Shown here: one piece after another, positions 10,044 through 17,352 of the stretch
Layout of the letters: each line of letters starts with the position of its first letter
Numbering within the stretch: position 1 is the first letter of the stretch
Assembly: GCA_034435395.1 (NCBI GenBank)
Contig: DAOTXK010000372.1
Span: 1-26,753 of the forward strand
DNA length: 26,753 nucleotides
Origin: DAOTXK01 sp034435395
GTDB taxonomy: Bacteria > Chloroflexota > Anaerolineae > Aggregatilineales > Ch27
Reading direction: 5' to 3'
The notes under the pieces: model-generated
Told to the model about the DNA's origin: nothing
The model's database searches: none
The model's input: the letters and a program-made list of their open reading frames with translations, nothing else
Position numbers and translations under genes: made by a program

Positions 10044-11732
10044 CTAGGGTTCCTGCCCGTGGCCCGCTGGCGTCAGGAGCGGCGCGGCCTGTAGGCGGAC
10101 CGAGGCGTGATGTGCGCCGAGCACCCGGCTGAGTTCGGCCAGGGTCACGCGCAGCATCTCGTCCACGTCCCCCACAGCCTGCAACCGCGCCCCCAGTTCG
10201 TTGATGGCGTGCTCCTGCTGGGCCAGCGTTTGCGTTTCGTCAAAGAGTCGGCTGTTATCCAGCGCCAGGGCCAGGCGGGCGGCCACGACCTCGATCATGT
10301 CCTGGGCATCTTGCGGGCTGATGCCGGCGGGCAGCGTCACTTCCAGAGCGCCCAGCACCTGCCCGCGCACGTCGATGGGGACGGCGATCACCGGGTTCTG
10401 GTCCTCGTCCTGGATCACCGGGCGCGCGGCCTGGGCGGCCTGGGTCAGGGCCGGCGTCCAATCGGTGCGGCGGTGCAGGTGCGCGCCCTCGACGGTGACG
10501 CCGAACTCGCGCGCGCTGCCGGCCAGATAATCCTCCCAGGCCCGCCCGGTGAGCTGCCGGTTGAGCCGTTCCACGGTGGCCAGGTTGGCCTGGGCCTCTT
10601 CGTAAAGGCGGCGGTTGTCCTCCAGGCTGGCCTGAATCTCGCCGAACAGGCGGGCGTTACTCACGGCAGCGGCGATCTGACCGGCCGCCACCTGGAGCGT
10701 TTCGATGTCCTGGTCGGTGAAGGCGTTGGGGCGCGTGCTCTGCACGTCCAGCGCGCCGATGACCCGGTCGCCTTCCCGGAGGGGCAGCGCCAGCTCCGAG
10801 CGGGTGGCGGCGAGGAATTCGTTTGTCCGGTGGATGGGATCGGTGCTGGTATCGGCGGCGTAGACCCGCTCGCCGCGCGCCATGACCTGCCCGATCACCG
10901 AGCGGGAAGCAACCGCCAGCTTGTGGCCGCGGGCCAGCAATTGCTGCCCGGCAGGGCCGGTGCTGGCGACCAGGTGGGCGTATTCGCCCTGTTCGTCCGC
11001 CAGGAAAATCTGCACATGGTCGATGTTCAGCCGTTCCTGGATCAGGTCGACCAGACGGGGCAACAGGGACTCGCTGCGCAGGTTGGTGTTGGCGATCTGG
11101 GCGAGGTCGGCCACCGCCCGCAACTGATGGGCGACGCGCTCGGCATTGTTGAGCGCATCCTCCAGGTTCCCCGAAAACAACCGCAGGATCAGGCCAGTGG
11201 TGATGATCATTACGCCAATAGCCGACGCGCCGGGCGAGAATACCTGAGGATCAACTGGCCCGGCAGGGCCGGCCAGCCCGTTGAGTTCGGCGTAGATCAT
11301 GGCCAGGAACAGAATCAGGGAAAAGGGGGTGGCCAGCAGGCCGCCGGTCTTGCCAAAGAGCATGCCGGTCATCAGGATGCCCAGCAGCAACAGGGCCGCC
11401 CCGTAGCTGACCGCACCGGCGGTATACAGGGAGAGAATCGCCAGCCCGTAGACCAGCGCCGTGGACAGCAGCTGCGCCAGCAACATCCGGCCCGTGTGGC
11501 CCAGGTAGAGGACGGCGCCGATCAGCAGGGCTGCCCCCCCGGTGAACCAGTAGGCCACCATAGGGACGGGGACGCCCCGGATTCGCACCAGCACCTCCAC
11601 CAGCAGCAGGGCCGTGGCGGCGATCAGCATCCCCGCGCTGAGACTGATCAGGGTGCGCGCGCGGAGGTAATCGATCCGTTCCGGGTACCGTTCGGCCAGG
11701 CGTGAATAATAGCGGCGGATGCGGGCGATCAT
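10044..11732 (-). CDS. Six-TM sensor protein with two GAF domains, no output domain
   Basis: 562 residues. About six TM segments occupy residues 25-190 (for example ISLSAGMLIAATALLLVEVL and AIGVMIITTGLILRLF). The canonical GAF (about 205-375) contains DHVQIFLADEQGE, SVIGQVMARGE, IHRTNEFLAATRSELALPL and VIGALDVQSTRPNAF. Then comes LNRQLTGRAWEDYL, a shortened GAF-like module with VPIDVRGQVLGALEV, and the common C-terminal tail (INELGARLQAVGDVDEML, HHASVRLQ). ATGA overlaps the stop of the gene before it, indicating translational coupling. It is the closest relative of the next upstream gene, and the two probably arose by tandem duplication (inferred from shared motifs and order). There is no output domain, so it most likely acts as an input subunit in a larger complex. 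The signal sensed cannot be read from the sequence. Confidence 0.9.
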   Translation of the reverse strand: MIARIRRYYSRLAERYPERIDYLRARTLISLSAGMLIAATALLLVEVLVRIRGVPVPMVAYWFTGGAALLIGAVLYLGHTGRMLLAQLLSTALVYGLAILSLYTAGAVSYGAALLLLGILMTGMLFGKTGGLLATPFSLILFLAMIYAELNGLAGPAGPVDPQVFSPGASAIGVMIITTGLILRLFSGNLEDALNNAERVAHQLRAVADLAQIANTNLRSESLLPRLVDLIQERLNIDHVQIFLADEQGEYAHLVASTGPAGQQLLARGHKLAVASRSVIGQVMARGERVYAADTSTDPIHRTNEFLAATRSELALPLREGDRVIGALDVQSTRPNAFTDQDIETLQVAAGQIAAAVSNARLFGEIQASLEDNRRLYEEAQANLATVERLNRQLTGRAWEDYLAGSAREFGVTVEGAHLHRRTDWTPALTQAAQAARPVIQDEDQNPVIAVPIDVRGQVLGALEVTLPAGISPQDAQDMIEVVAARLALALDNSRLFDETQTLAQQEHAINELGARLQAVGDVDEMLRVTLAELSRVLGAHHASVRLQAAPLLTPAGHGQEP

Positions 11733-13435
11733 GGGGTTGCCTCCTCCTCAGGGCCATCCGCGCTGGCTTCCAGGGACGGTGGTCGACCCAGTCGAATGGC
11801 CACCCGGGGCGCGTTGAGGGCGGTCTGTAAGCTTTGAGCAGCGATGGCCAGCGCGCTATCCATCCCGGCGGCGCTCTGCAGGCGGGCGCCAATGGCGTTG
11901 ATCACCGCTTCCCGCCGGGCCATCCGCTGCGCGTTTTCGTACAGGCGGGCGCTTTCCAGGGAGAGGGACAACCGATCGGCCACATCCTGCACCAGGGCGG
12001 CTTCGTCGGCGCTCAGCGGGGACTCGCTGTCCAGTTCCAGTTCCATCGCCCCGATGACCTGGCCGCGCAGCCGGAGGGGCACGGCCACGCTCCGCTGGTC
12101 CGGCCCATCCGCCTGAACCAGCGCCTCCGTCGCGGCGGCGGTTTGCAGGCCGTCCGTCCACTGGGCGTTGGGCGTCATCGACCCGCTGCTGAAGTCGATG
12201 GTCAGCGCCGGGCTGAGGTCCTGGGCCTGGAGGTAATCCTGCCAGGCGCGCCGGGTCAGCCGCCGATTCAGCGCTTCAATCTGGGCGAGCTGGTGTTGGG
12301 CCTGTTCCACCAGGCGCTGGTTCTCGGCGATCACGCGCTGCTGGGCGGTGAACAGCCGCGCGTTGTCGATGGCGATGGCGATCTGGTTGGCCAGGGTTTG
12401 CAGGACATTGGCGTCGTCCGGGGTGAAGGCGGCGGCCCGGGTGCTCTGCACGTCCAGCGCGCCGATGATCTGGGTGCCGGAGACCAGGGGCAATGCCAGT
12501 TCGGCGCGGGTATTGGGCAGCAGTTCGTTGGCCCGGTGGACCGGGTCGCGGCTGGTATCGCGGGCCAGCACCGGCCTGCCCGTCTGCGTCACCTGTCCGA
12601 TCACGCTCTGGCTGCCGACCGCCAGCTTATGCCCGCGTTTGAGCAACTCCCGCCCCGCCGGGCCGGTGCTGGCCCGCAGGACGGCATCCCGGCCCTCTTC
12701 GTCAATCAGGAAAATCTGGGCGTGATAGATGTCCTCAAAACGGTCGCGCACCAGGTTGACCGTCTCGGCCAGCAGGGTATCTTCATCCGTGCGGCGGAAG
12801 ATGCGCTGGGCCACTTCGTGGCTCAGCTCGACCATACGCAGCCGTTGCATGCTCGCCTGTTCCCCCAGGCGAGTCAGACTGCGCTGCCAGCCCTGAGCCA
12901 GCAGATAACTCAAGCCCCCCACGGCGAGGGTGACGAGCGACAGGCTGCTGATATCTGAGAGCGTCTGGCCAACGCCGACCGTCTCCTGCACGCTCAGCGA
13001 CACGATCCCGATTCCCACGATGGCTATCGCGGTGGCGACGAGCACCCCCCGCTCGTTGGTGAGCAGCGCGGCCACCACGATCAGCAGCGACGGGCCAACG
13101 GCGTCACCCGGAGCCACCCAGCCCGATCCCACGCTGGATAAAACGCCGACCAGCAGGCTGTTGGCCAGTAAGAGCCAGCGGGCAGCGTTCAACCGGCCCT
13201 GATGGACCAGCCACCATGCCGCCAGAATCATCCCCAGCATCGCGGCCACCAGCAGCACGTCCGCTGGCTCTAACTCAGTCGAGCCGTAGGTCCTGAAGAT
13301 CAGCGAGGCCCAGATGAGCGGCAGGCTCAACAACAGGGTCCCCAGGCTGACGGCATAGGCCGCGATGGCCTGCCGCCGTTCGATCAGCCCTGGATAGGGA
13401 GTCAGATTAAATATCCGTGATACCCATTCTGGCAT
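11729..13435 (-). CDS. Six-TM sensor protein with two GAF domains, no output domain
   Basis: 568 residues. Six hydrophobic segments lie at about 25-47, 58-76, 84-105, 108-128, 129-148 and 159-180. The canonical GAF (about 225-390) contains YHAQIFLIDEEGRDAVLRAS, SVIGQVTQTGRPVLARDTS, HRANELLPNTRAELALPL and IIGALDVQSTRAAAF. LNRRLTRRAWQDYL leads into a short GAF-like module (VPLRLRGQVIGAMELEL) and the common tail (INAIGARLQSAAGMDSAL, APRVAIRLGRPPS). No catalytic output domain is present. ATG at 13435 is well supported by AAGGAG eight bases upstream. The 65-bp gap before it is the largest inside the operon. No terminator hairpin with a T run is visible there, so read-through from the PAS-array gene is expected. 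Confidence 0.9.
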   Translation of the reverse strand: MPEWVSRIFNLTPYPGLIERRQAIAAYAVSLGTLLLSLPLIWASLIFRTYGSTELEPADVLLVAAMLGMILAAWWLVHQGRLNAARWLLLANSLLVGVLSSVGSGWVAPGDAVGPSLLIVVAALLTNERGVLVATAIAIVGIGIVSLSVQETVGVGQTLSDISSLSLVTLAVGGLSYLLAQGWQRSLTRLGEQASMQRLRMVELSHEVAQRIFRRTDEDTLLAETVNLVRDRFEDIYHAQIFLIDEEGRDAVLRASTGPAGRELLKRGHKLAVGSQSVIGQVTQTGRPVLARDTSRDPVHRANELLPNTRAELALPLVSGTQIIGALDVQSTRAAAFTPDDANVLQTLANQIAIAIDNARLFTAQQRVIAENQRLVEQAQHQLAQIEALNRRLTRRAWQDYLQAQDLSPALTIDFSSGSMTPNAQWTDGLQTAAATEALVQADGPDQRSVAVPLRLRGQVIGAMELELDSESPLSADEAALVQDVADRLSLSLESARLYENAQRMARREAVINAIGARLQSAAGMDSALAIAAQSLQTALNAPRVAIRLGRPPSLEASADGPEEEATP

Positions 13436-13500
13436 AACAGCGCTCCTTCAGGGGCGGCCTGGAGCCGCGCGCCTCACCAGCGGTCAGCAGCGATGGGCGC

Positions 13501-16281
13501 TCAACCGTCGGACGGGCCGCCATTGCCGTTGGGGCCGGCGGAGGGGATATCCTGTCCCGGCACGCCCAGGCGCACCCGCCCCAGCCGCGCCCCCAGCGTT
13601 TCCCCCAGTTCTTGCAGGGCGGTGTTGAGCAGGGCGGTGATGTCGGCCTGCTGCTGGAGCTGGGCGGCGATCACATTGACCCGTTCCTGGCGTCGGGCGC
13701 GCTGCTGCGCTTCCTGGAGCAGGCGGGCATTCTCCAGGGCGATGGCCGCGGCATTGGCCAGAGGGAGCAATCGGCTGGCCTCCTGGTCCGAGAAGGTGGC
13801 GGGGGCGTCGCTGGCCGCCCACAGCAGGCCCAGGCAGCGATCCCGCAAAACGATGGGTACGACCAGCTGGGCGCGTTGCCCCGGCATCCCGTCCAGCCCC
13901 GGCCAGCGAGGATCGCCCTGGGCGTCGGGGGTGACGGCGGTCTGTTGGGCGCGGGCCGCTTCCGCCAGCGCCGGGAAGGTCTCCAAGGGGAGCGCCCGGT
14001 TGAAGAAGTCCGGCCTGGCCGCCGGATCAGCCGCGGCCTGCCAGCGCACCACCCGCAGGCTGTCCCCCTCCAGCAGCGCGATGCTGGCCGTGCGGCTCGC
14101 CGGGACCAGCCGTCGGACGTAACCCGCTATTTCGTCCAGCATCGCCTCCAGGTCGGTCCGCGAGGTGAGCGTCAGCGAGATTTCGGCCAGCGTTTCGGCC
14201 AGGGCGCGCTGTTCGCGTTCGGCGGCCAGGAGCCGTTCGCGCTCCAGTTCGGCCTGTTTGCGGGCGGTGATGTCGCGGACGATGCCGACCAGCCCGATGA
14301 TATGGCCCTCGGCATCGCGCAACGGAATCTTGGTCGTCTGCACCCAGATCAACTGACCGCTCTGGTTTTGGGTTTGCTCTTCGATCCCGATCAGCGGCTC
14401 GCCGGTGGCCATCAATTGCTGCTCGTCGTGGTAGAACTTCTGGGCCATTTCCTCCGGGAAGAAGTCGAAGTCCGACAGGCCGACCACTTCTTCCGGCGTC
14501 AGGGTGCCGGAGATCTGATAGGCGTGGGCGATGTTGTTCAGCAGGATGCGGCTCTGGCGGTCCTTGACGAAGATATAGTCGGGGAGGTTATCGATCAGGG
14601 TGCGGAGCATCGTGCGCTCCTGGGCCAGCGTTTCCTCTTGCTGCTTTTGGGCGGTGATGTCGCGGTTGATGCCGACGATCCCCACGATGTTGCCGTCTGT
14701 ATCCCGCAGCGGCACCTTGGTGGTCAGCAGCCAGTGGATGTTGCCGTCCGGGTCGATGGTCTGCTCCTCGATGTTGATCTCGGGTTCCCCGGTCTGGAGA
14801 ATGCGCTGCTCGTCGTCGTAATATTTCTGCGCCATCTCGCGGGGGAAAAAGTCGAAGTCGGTCTTGCCGGCCACCTCCTCCGGGGTGGAATTACTCAGCA
14901 GCCGGGCGTGCGCAATATTGTCGATGACGATGCGACTCGCGGCGTCCTTGATAAAGATATTGTCCGGCAGGGTATCGATCAGGGTGCGGAGCATCGTGCG
15001 CTCCTGGGCCAGCGTTTCCTCCTGCTGCTTTTGGGCGGTGATGTCGCGGGCGATGCCCACCAGGCCGATGACCTTCCCCTGGTTGTCCTTCAGGGGGACC
15101 TTGGTGGTGAGCGTCCAGGCAGTGGCCCGACCATCTGGGCCGAGGTTCGGCTCTTCGTGGGCGATCAGCGGCTCCCCGGACTGCAAGAGCGCCAGCTCGT
15201 CGGCGCGGTACCGCTCGGCCATTTCTTTCGGATAAAAGTCAAAGTCGGTCTTGCCGATCAGGTCGTCCGGGCTGGTCCCGCCCATGAGCTGCACGTGAGC
15301 CAGATTCGTGATCAGCAGGCGGCCCTCGGCATCTTTGACGAAGATGTAGTCCGGGAGGTTGTCGATCAACGTGCGCAGCAGGTTACGTTCCTCGACCAGC
15401 GCGGCTTCCGAGCGTTTAAGCTCATTGATCTCGCGGGTGATGCCCACCAGGCCGATGATCGCGCCGCTGTCGGGATCGCGCAGCGGGACTTTGGTGGTTG
15501 AGGTGTAGTTAACCTCCCCGTTCTCCAGTTCGCGGGCTTCCATCAGGCCGATGATCGGCTCACCGGTTTCCATCACACGCCGGTCGTCGATCATGGTCTG
15601 CTCGCCGAAGGCCATGCCGAACAGGTCCTGGTCGGTTTTGCCCAGCCACTCGGTGTGGCCCATCAGGCGCAGGTCCTGCTCCATCTTGTCACTGATACGG
15701 ATGAGGCGACACTCGCGGTCCTTGAAGTAGATGCTGTCAGCGCTGCTGCCGAGCAGGGCATCCAGAAGCGATTTTTCGTGGCGCAGCGCGTCCTCGGCTT
15801 CCCGGCGCTCAGCCATGGCGTCCGCGTGGTACAGCGGCAGGGCCATGGCCTGCGCCGCCGCTGGCAGCGCTGACGAAAGCGCCTCAGCCATGATCTCGCC
15901 AGCGGGCAGGTGGACCAGCAGGGCATGCGTGCTCGTCTCGTCCGGGTGCCCGGCGGCGAACGGAAAACATCCCAGCTGGCCGGTCAGCGGCGGCGGGGCG
16001 GGGACGGTCGTGGCCTGGTCCGCCAGCAAAACCTCCTGCACCGATGACTCGGCAGCGGGCAGGTCGGGGGCGGCATCGGCCAGACTTCCGGCCTGGGCCA
16101 GACAGGAAACTCCCCCGGCATGACGCCGGTAAAGCGCCGCGCCACCCAGGCCCGGCAGTTCGACCAGCAGCGTGCCCAGCAGGTCGGAGGCCAGCTGGGG
16201 GGAAACCGCCCTTCGCCGGGCAGTCTGGTGGAGGGCGGTGATCACCTGGAGCAGCGCTGCCGGGGAAGACTCGTTTGCCAT
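13501..16281 (-). CDS. Cytosolic four-PAS plus GAF sensor protein, no output domain
   Basis: 926 residues, no TM segment. Residues 1-165 look like a degenerate GAF domain. Four PAS/PAC units follow at about 170-300, 300-428, 429-556 and 557-684. Each has a variant of LRTLIDNLPDYIFVKD, a (F/L)DFFP.EMA(Q/E) helix, TTKVPLRD and GLVGI.RDITA. Units 2-4 repeat every 128 codons. A GAF (about 690-855) contains LVVPIVLRDRCLGLLWAAS, and the C-terminus carries the common tail (INALVIA-type helix, then LGARLGRVRLGVPG). The PAS type is commonly redox- or ligand-sensing, but no cofactor-binding residue is certain. An ATG at 16317 also exists. I choose 16281 because GAGGAGAGG precedes it at good spacing and it follows the response-regulator stop by 26 bp. 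No kinase domain is visible despite the usual PAS-kinase look. Confidence 0.88.
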   Translation of the reverse strand: MANESSPAALLQVITALHQTARRRAVSPQLASDLLGTLLVELPGLGGAALYRRHAGGVSCLAQAGSLADAAPDLPAAESSVQEVLLADQATTVPAPPPLTGQLGCFPFAAGHPDETSTHALLVHLPAGEIMAEALSSALPAAAQAMALPLYHADAMAERREAEDALRHEKSLLDALLGSSADSIYFKDRECRLIRISDKMEQDLRLMGHTEWLGKTDQDLFGMAFGEQTMIDDRRVMETGEPIIGLMEARELENGEVNYTSTTKVPLRDPDSGAIIGLVGITREINELKRSEAALVEERNLLRTLIDNLPDYIFVKDAEGRLLITNLAHVQLMGGTSPDDLIGKTDFDFYPKEMAERYRADELALLQSGEPLIAHEEPNLGPDGRATAWTLTTKVPLKDNQGKVIGLVGIARDITAQKQQEETLAQERTMLRTLIDTLPDNIFIKDAASRIVIDNIAHARLLSNSTPEEVAGKTDFDFFPREMAQKYYDDEQRILQTGEPEINIEEQTIDPDGNIHWLLTTKVPLRDTDGNIVGIVGINRDITAQKQQEETLAQERTMLRTLIDNLPDYIFVKDRQSRILLNNIAHAYQISGTLTPEEVVGLSDFDFFPEEMAQKFYHDEQQLMATGEPLIGIEEQTQNQSGQLIWVQTTKIPLRDAEGHIIGLVGIVRDITARKQAELERERLLAAEREQRALAETLAEISLTLTSRTDLEAMLDEIAGYVRRLVPASRTASIALLEGDSLRVVRWQAAADPAARPDFFNRALPLETFPALAEAARAQQTAVTPDAQGDPRWPGLDGMPGQRAQLVVPIVLRDRCLGLLWAASDAPATFSDQEASRLLPLANAAAIALENARLLQEAQQRARRQERVNVIAAQLQQQADITALLNTALQELGETLGARLGRVRLGVPGQDIPSAGPNGNGGPSDG
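14589..14665 (-). repeat. Near-identical 77-bp repeat, copy B (PAS3/PAS4 junction)
   Basis: This segment matches 14973-15049 at 76 of 77 bases, offset by exactly 384 bp (128 codons). The single difference I see is at 14638 versus 15022. It encodes the end of the ...RDITAQKQQEETLAQERTM linker and the start of the next PAS domain, so it marks a recent internal duplication or gene conversion of a PAS unit. Confidence 0.85.
14973..15049 (-). repeat. Near-identical 77-bp repeat, copy A (PAS2/PAS3 junction)
   Basis: Partner of 14589-14665. It encodes the same inter-PAS coiled-coil linker one unit earlier in the protein. The flanking PAS cores have diverged considerably at the amino-acid level, whereas this linker has stayed almost identical at DNA level. 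Confidence 0.85.
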
Positions 16282-16307
16282 GGCCAGCCTCTCCTCGATG
16301 GTGGGGC

Positions 16308-16739
16308 CTAGCGCCATTCCCAGACCGGCTCGCCGGCCAGGATGCGTCTGATCTGGTCCGGGAAGCGGTCCGGATTGAGGGGTTTGCCCAGGAAGCCGTC
16401 AAAGCCCGCCTGTTGCGCCTTACGCATCTGGGCTTCACTGGCCTCGGCGGTGACAGCCACGATCAGGGTGTCCTGGAAGCACGGACTGGCCCGCAGCTTT
16501 TGCAGCGCCTGGTAGCCGTCTTCGTAGGGCAGGCGGATGTCCATCAGAATCAGGTCCACGCGGGGCAAAGTATCCGCAAACTGGACCACCTGCCAGCCGC
16601 TGGTTTTCCATTCACAGTTGCACACGCCCATGAAGGTCAGCATGCGCGCCATGAGCACAAAATTGGGGACGTTGTCTTCCACCACCAGGACGAAGGCCTC
16701 GGTGGGATCGGTTGCACGTTGGGGGGAGGATTCGGGCAT
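16308..16739 (-). CDS. Stand-alone response regulator receiver protein
   Basis: 143 residues: one REC domain with a 15-residue N-terminal extension and a short tail ending VWEWR. The acidic pocket is E21-D22, the phospho-acceptor Asp is D67 in LILMDIRLP, and the switch Thr and conserved Lys are T97 (VAVTAEA) and K119 (LGKPL). No DNA-binding, cyclase or other effector domain follows, so it is CheY/DivK/Spo0F-like and should act by protein contacts or as a phosphorelay intermediate. It starts 8 bp after the preceding receiver gene stops. The only purine-rich site (GAGGAG) is about 14 bases from the ATG, which is long, so translational coupling is likely. It differs strongly in sequence from the other receiver, so the two are probably not redundant. 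Confidence 0.92.
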   Translation of the reverse strand: MPESSPQRATDPTEAFVLVVEDNVPNFVLMARMLTFMGVCNCEWKTSGWQVVQFADTLPRVDLILMDIRLPYEDGYQALQKLRASPCFQDTLIVAVTAEASEAQMRKAQQAGFDGFLGKPLNPDRFPDQIRRILAGEPVWEWR

Positions 16740-16747
16740 AATCTGTG

Positions 16748-17113
16748 TCAGCTCCTCAGGTAACGCCGTACCTCAGCCGGAAAACTGTCCACGTCGATGG
16801 GCTTGGGGATATAACCATCACAGACTTCCAGGGCGCGGCGACGGTCATCGTGCATCACGTTGGCCGTAATGGCGATGACAGGCACGTGTCGCAGCGCCGG
16901 AATCTGGCGCAGGTTGCGCGTGGCGGTCAGGCCGTCCAGTTCGGGCATGCTGAGGTCCATCAGGATCAGGTCCGGCACCAACTGCCGGGCGACCTCAATA
17001 CCCTCCGCCGCGTCCCCGGCCTCGACGACTTCCAGGCCGTCGGCTTCCAGAATGCGGCGAACCAGGGTGCGATTGGACAGATTGTCTTCAATGTACAGGA
17101 TTCGTGCGCTCAT
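16748..17113 (-). CDS. Stand-alone response regulator receiver protein (DivK-like)
   Basis: 121 residues forming a complete REC domain: E9-D10 acidic pair, phospho-acceptor D53 in LILMDLSMP, T83 (AITAN), K104 (YIPKPID). The SMPELDG and ITANVM segments are typical of DivK-type single-domain receivers. It is the first gene of the minus-strand sensor operon. ATG at 17113 has GGGAG seven bases upstream. Upstream lies an AT-rich stretch with an inverted repeat. With no effector domain it should relay phosphate or alter a partner's activity. The expected donor kinase is not visible in the window. Confidence 0.93.
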   Translation of the reverse strand: MSARILYIEDNLSNRTLVRRILEADGLEVVEAGDAAEGIEVARQLVPDLILMDLSMPELDGLTATRNLRQIPALRHVPVIAITANVMHDDRRRALEVCDGYIPKPIDVDSFPAEVRRYLRS

Positions 17114-17156
17114 GAACTGCTCCCAGTGACAGCGCAGGACAGGGCACTGATCACCA

Positions 17157-17176
17157 TTAGTTTAGCACAAAACTAA
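17157..17176. promoter_or_regulatory. Inverted repeat upstream of the sensor operon (possible operator)
   Basis: TTAGTTT - 6 bases - AAACTAA is a perfect 7-bp inverted repeat, 44 bp before the first receiver gene, in an AT-rich island (about 17155-17215) that stands out from the GC-rich surroundings. A weak -10-like TAGAAT on the minus strand (17193-17198) would place it just downstream of a transcription start. CTAAA also recurs at 17173, 17196 and 17207. Its function as an operator is inferred. Confidence 0.4.
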
Positions 17177-17283
17177 AATGGCGACAGTTACGATTCTAAA
17201 ACAAGTCTAAATTCTTTGGCGAGGGCCAGGCAATAGCAGAAAAATGAGAAGGGCGGCAGGTCGGTGGCAAACCGATGCTGTCG

Positions 17284-17292
17284 TGATACAAT
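17284..17292 (+). promoter_or_regulatory. Extended -10 promoter of the PIG-L deacetylase gene
   Basis: TGATACAAT fits an extended -10 element (TGn plus TACAAT, five of six matches to TATAAT). The predicted start is near 17299, giving a leader of about 54 nt to ATG 17353. No good -35 box is present, as is usual with extended -10 promoters. The same TGnTACAAT form precedes the HEAT-repeat gene. Confidence 0.5.
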
Positions 17293-17306
17293 TGGCCGGC
17301 AATTGT
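17288..17306. promoter_or_regulatory. Perfect inverted repeat over the -10/start region (possible operator)
   Basis: ACAATTG - GCCGG - CAATTGT is a perfect 7-bp inverted repeat with a 5-bp spacer. It overlaps the TACAAT box and the predicted transcription start, the classic position for a repressor site. No regulator gene with a DNA-binding domain occurs in the window. Confidence 0.45.
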
Positions 17307-17352
17307 GGAGCCATAATGTATCTATTGTATGCGGGCTTGAGGGGAGTTGGCA

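Noticed and set aside
6738..15501. Further plus-strand open frames of 350-630 codons opposite the other sensor genes
   Set aside because: Same composition and explanation as above; the minus strand encodes recognisable TM, PAS and GAF proteins with good ribosome sites.
16282..16317. Upstream ATG (16317) as start of the PAS-array protein
   Set aside because: It lies inside the receiver gene's last codons with a poor ribosome site; ATG 16281 has GAGGAGAGG in front.
17347..17352. TTG at 17347 as start of the PIG-L gene
   Set aside because: It directly abuts the Shine-Dalgarno sequence, leaving no spacing; ATG 17353 fits.
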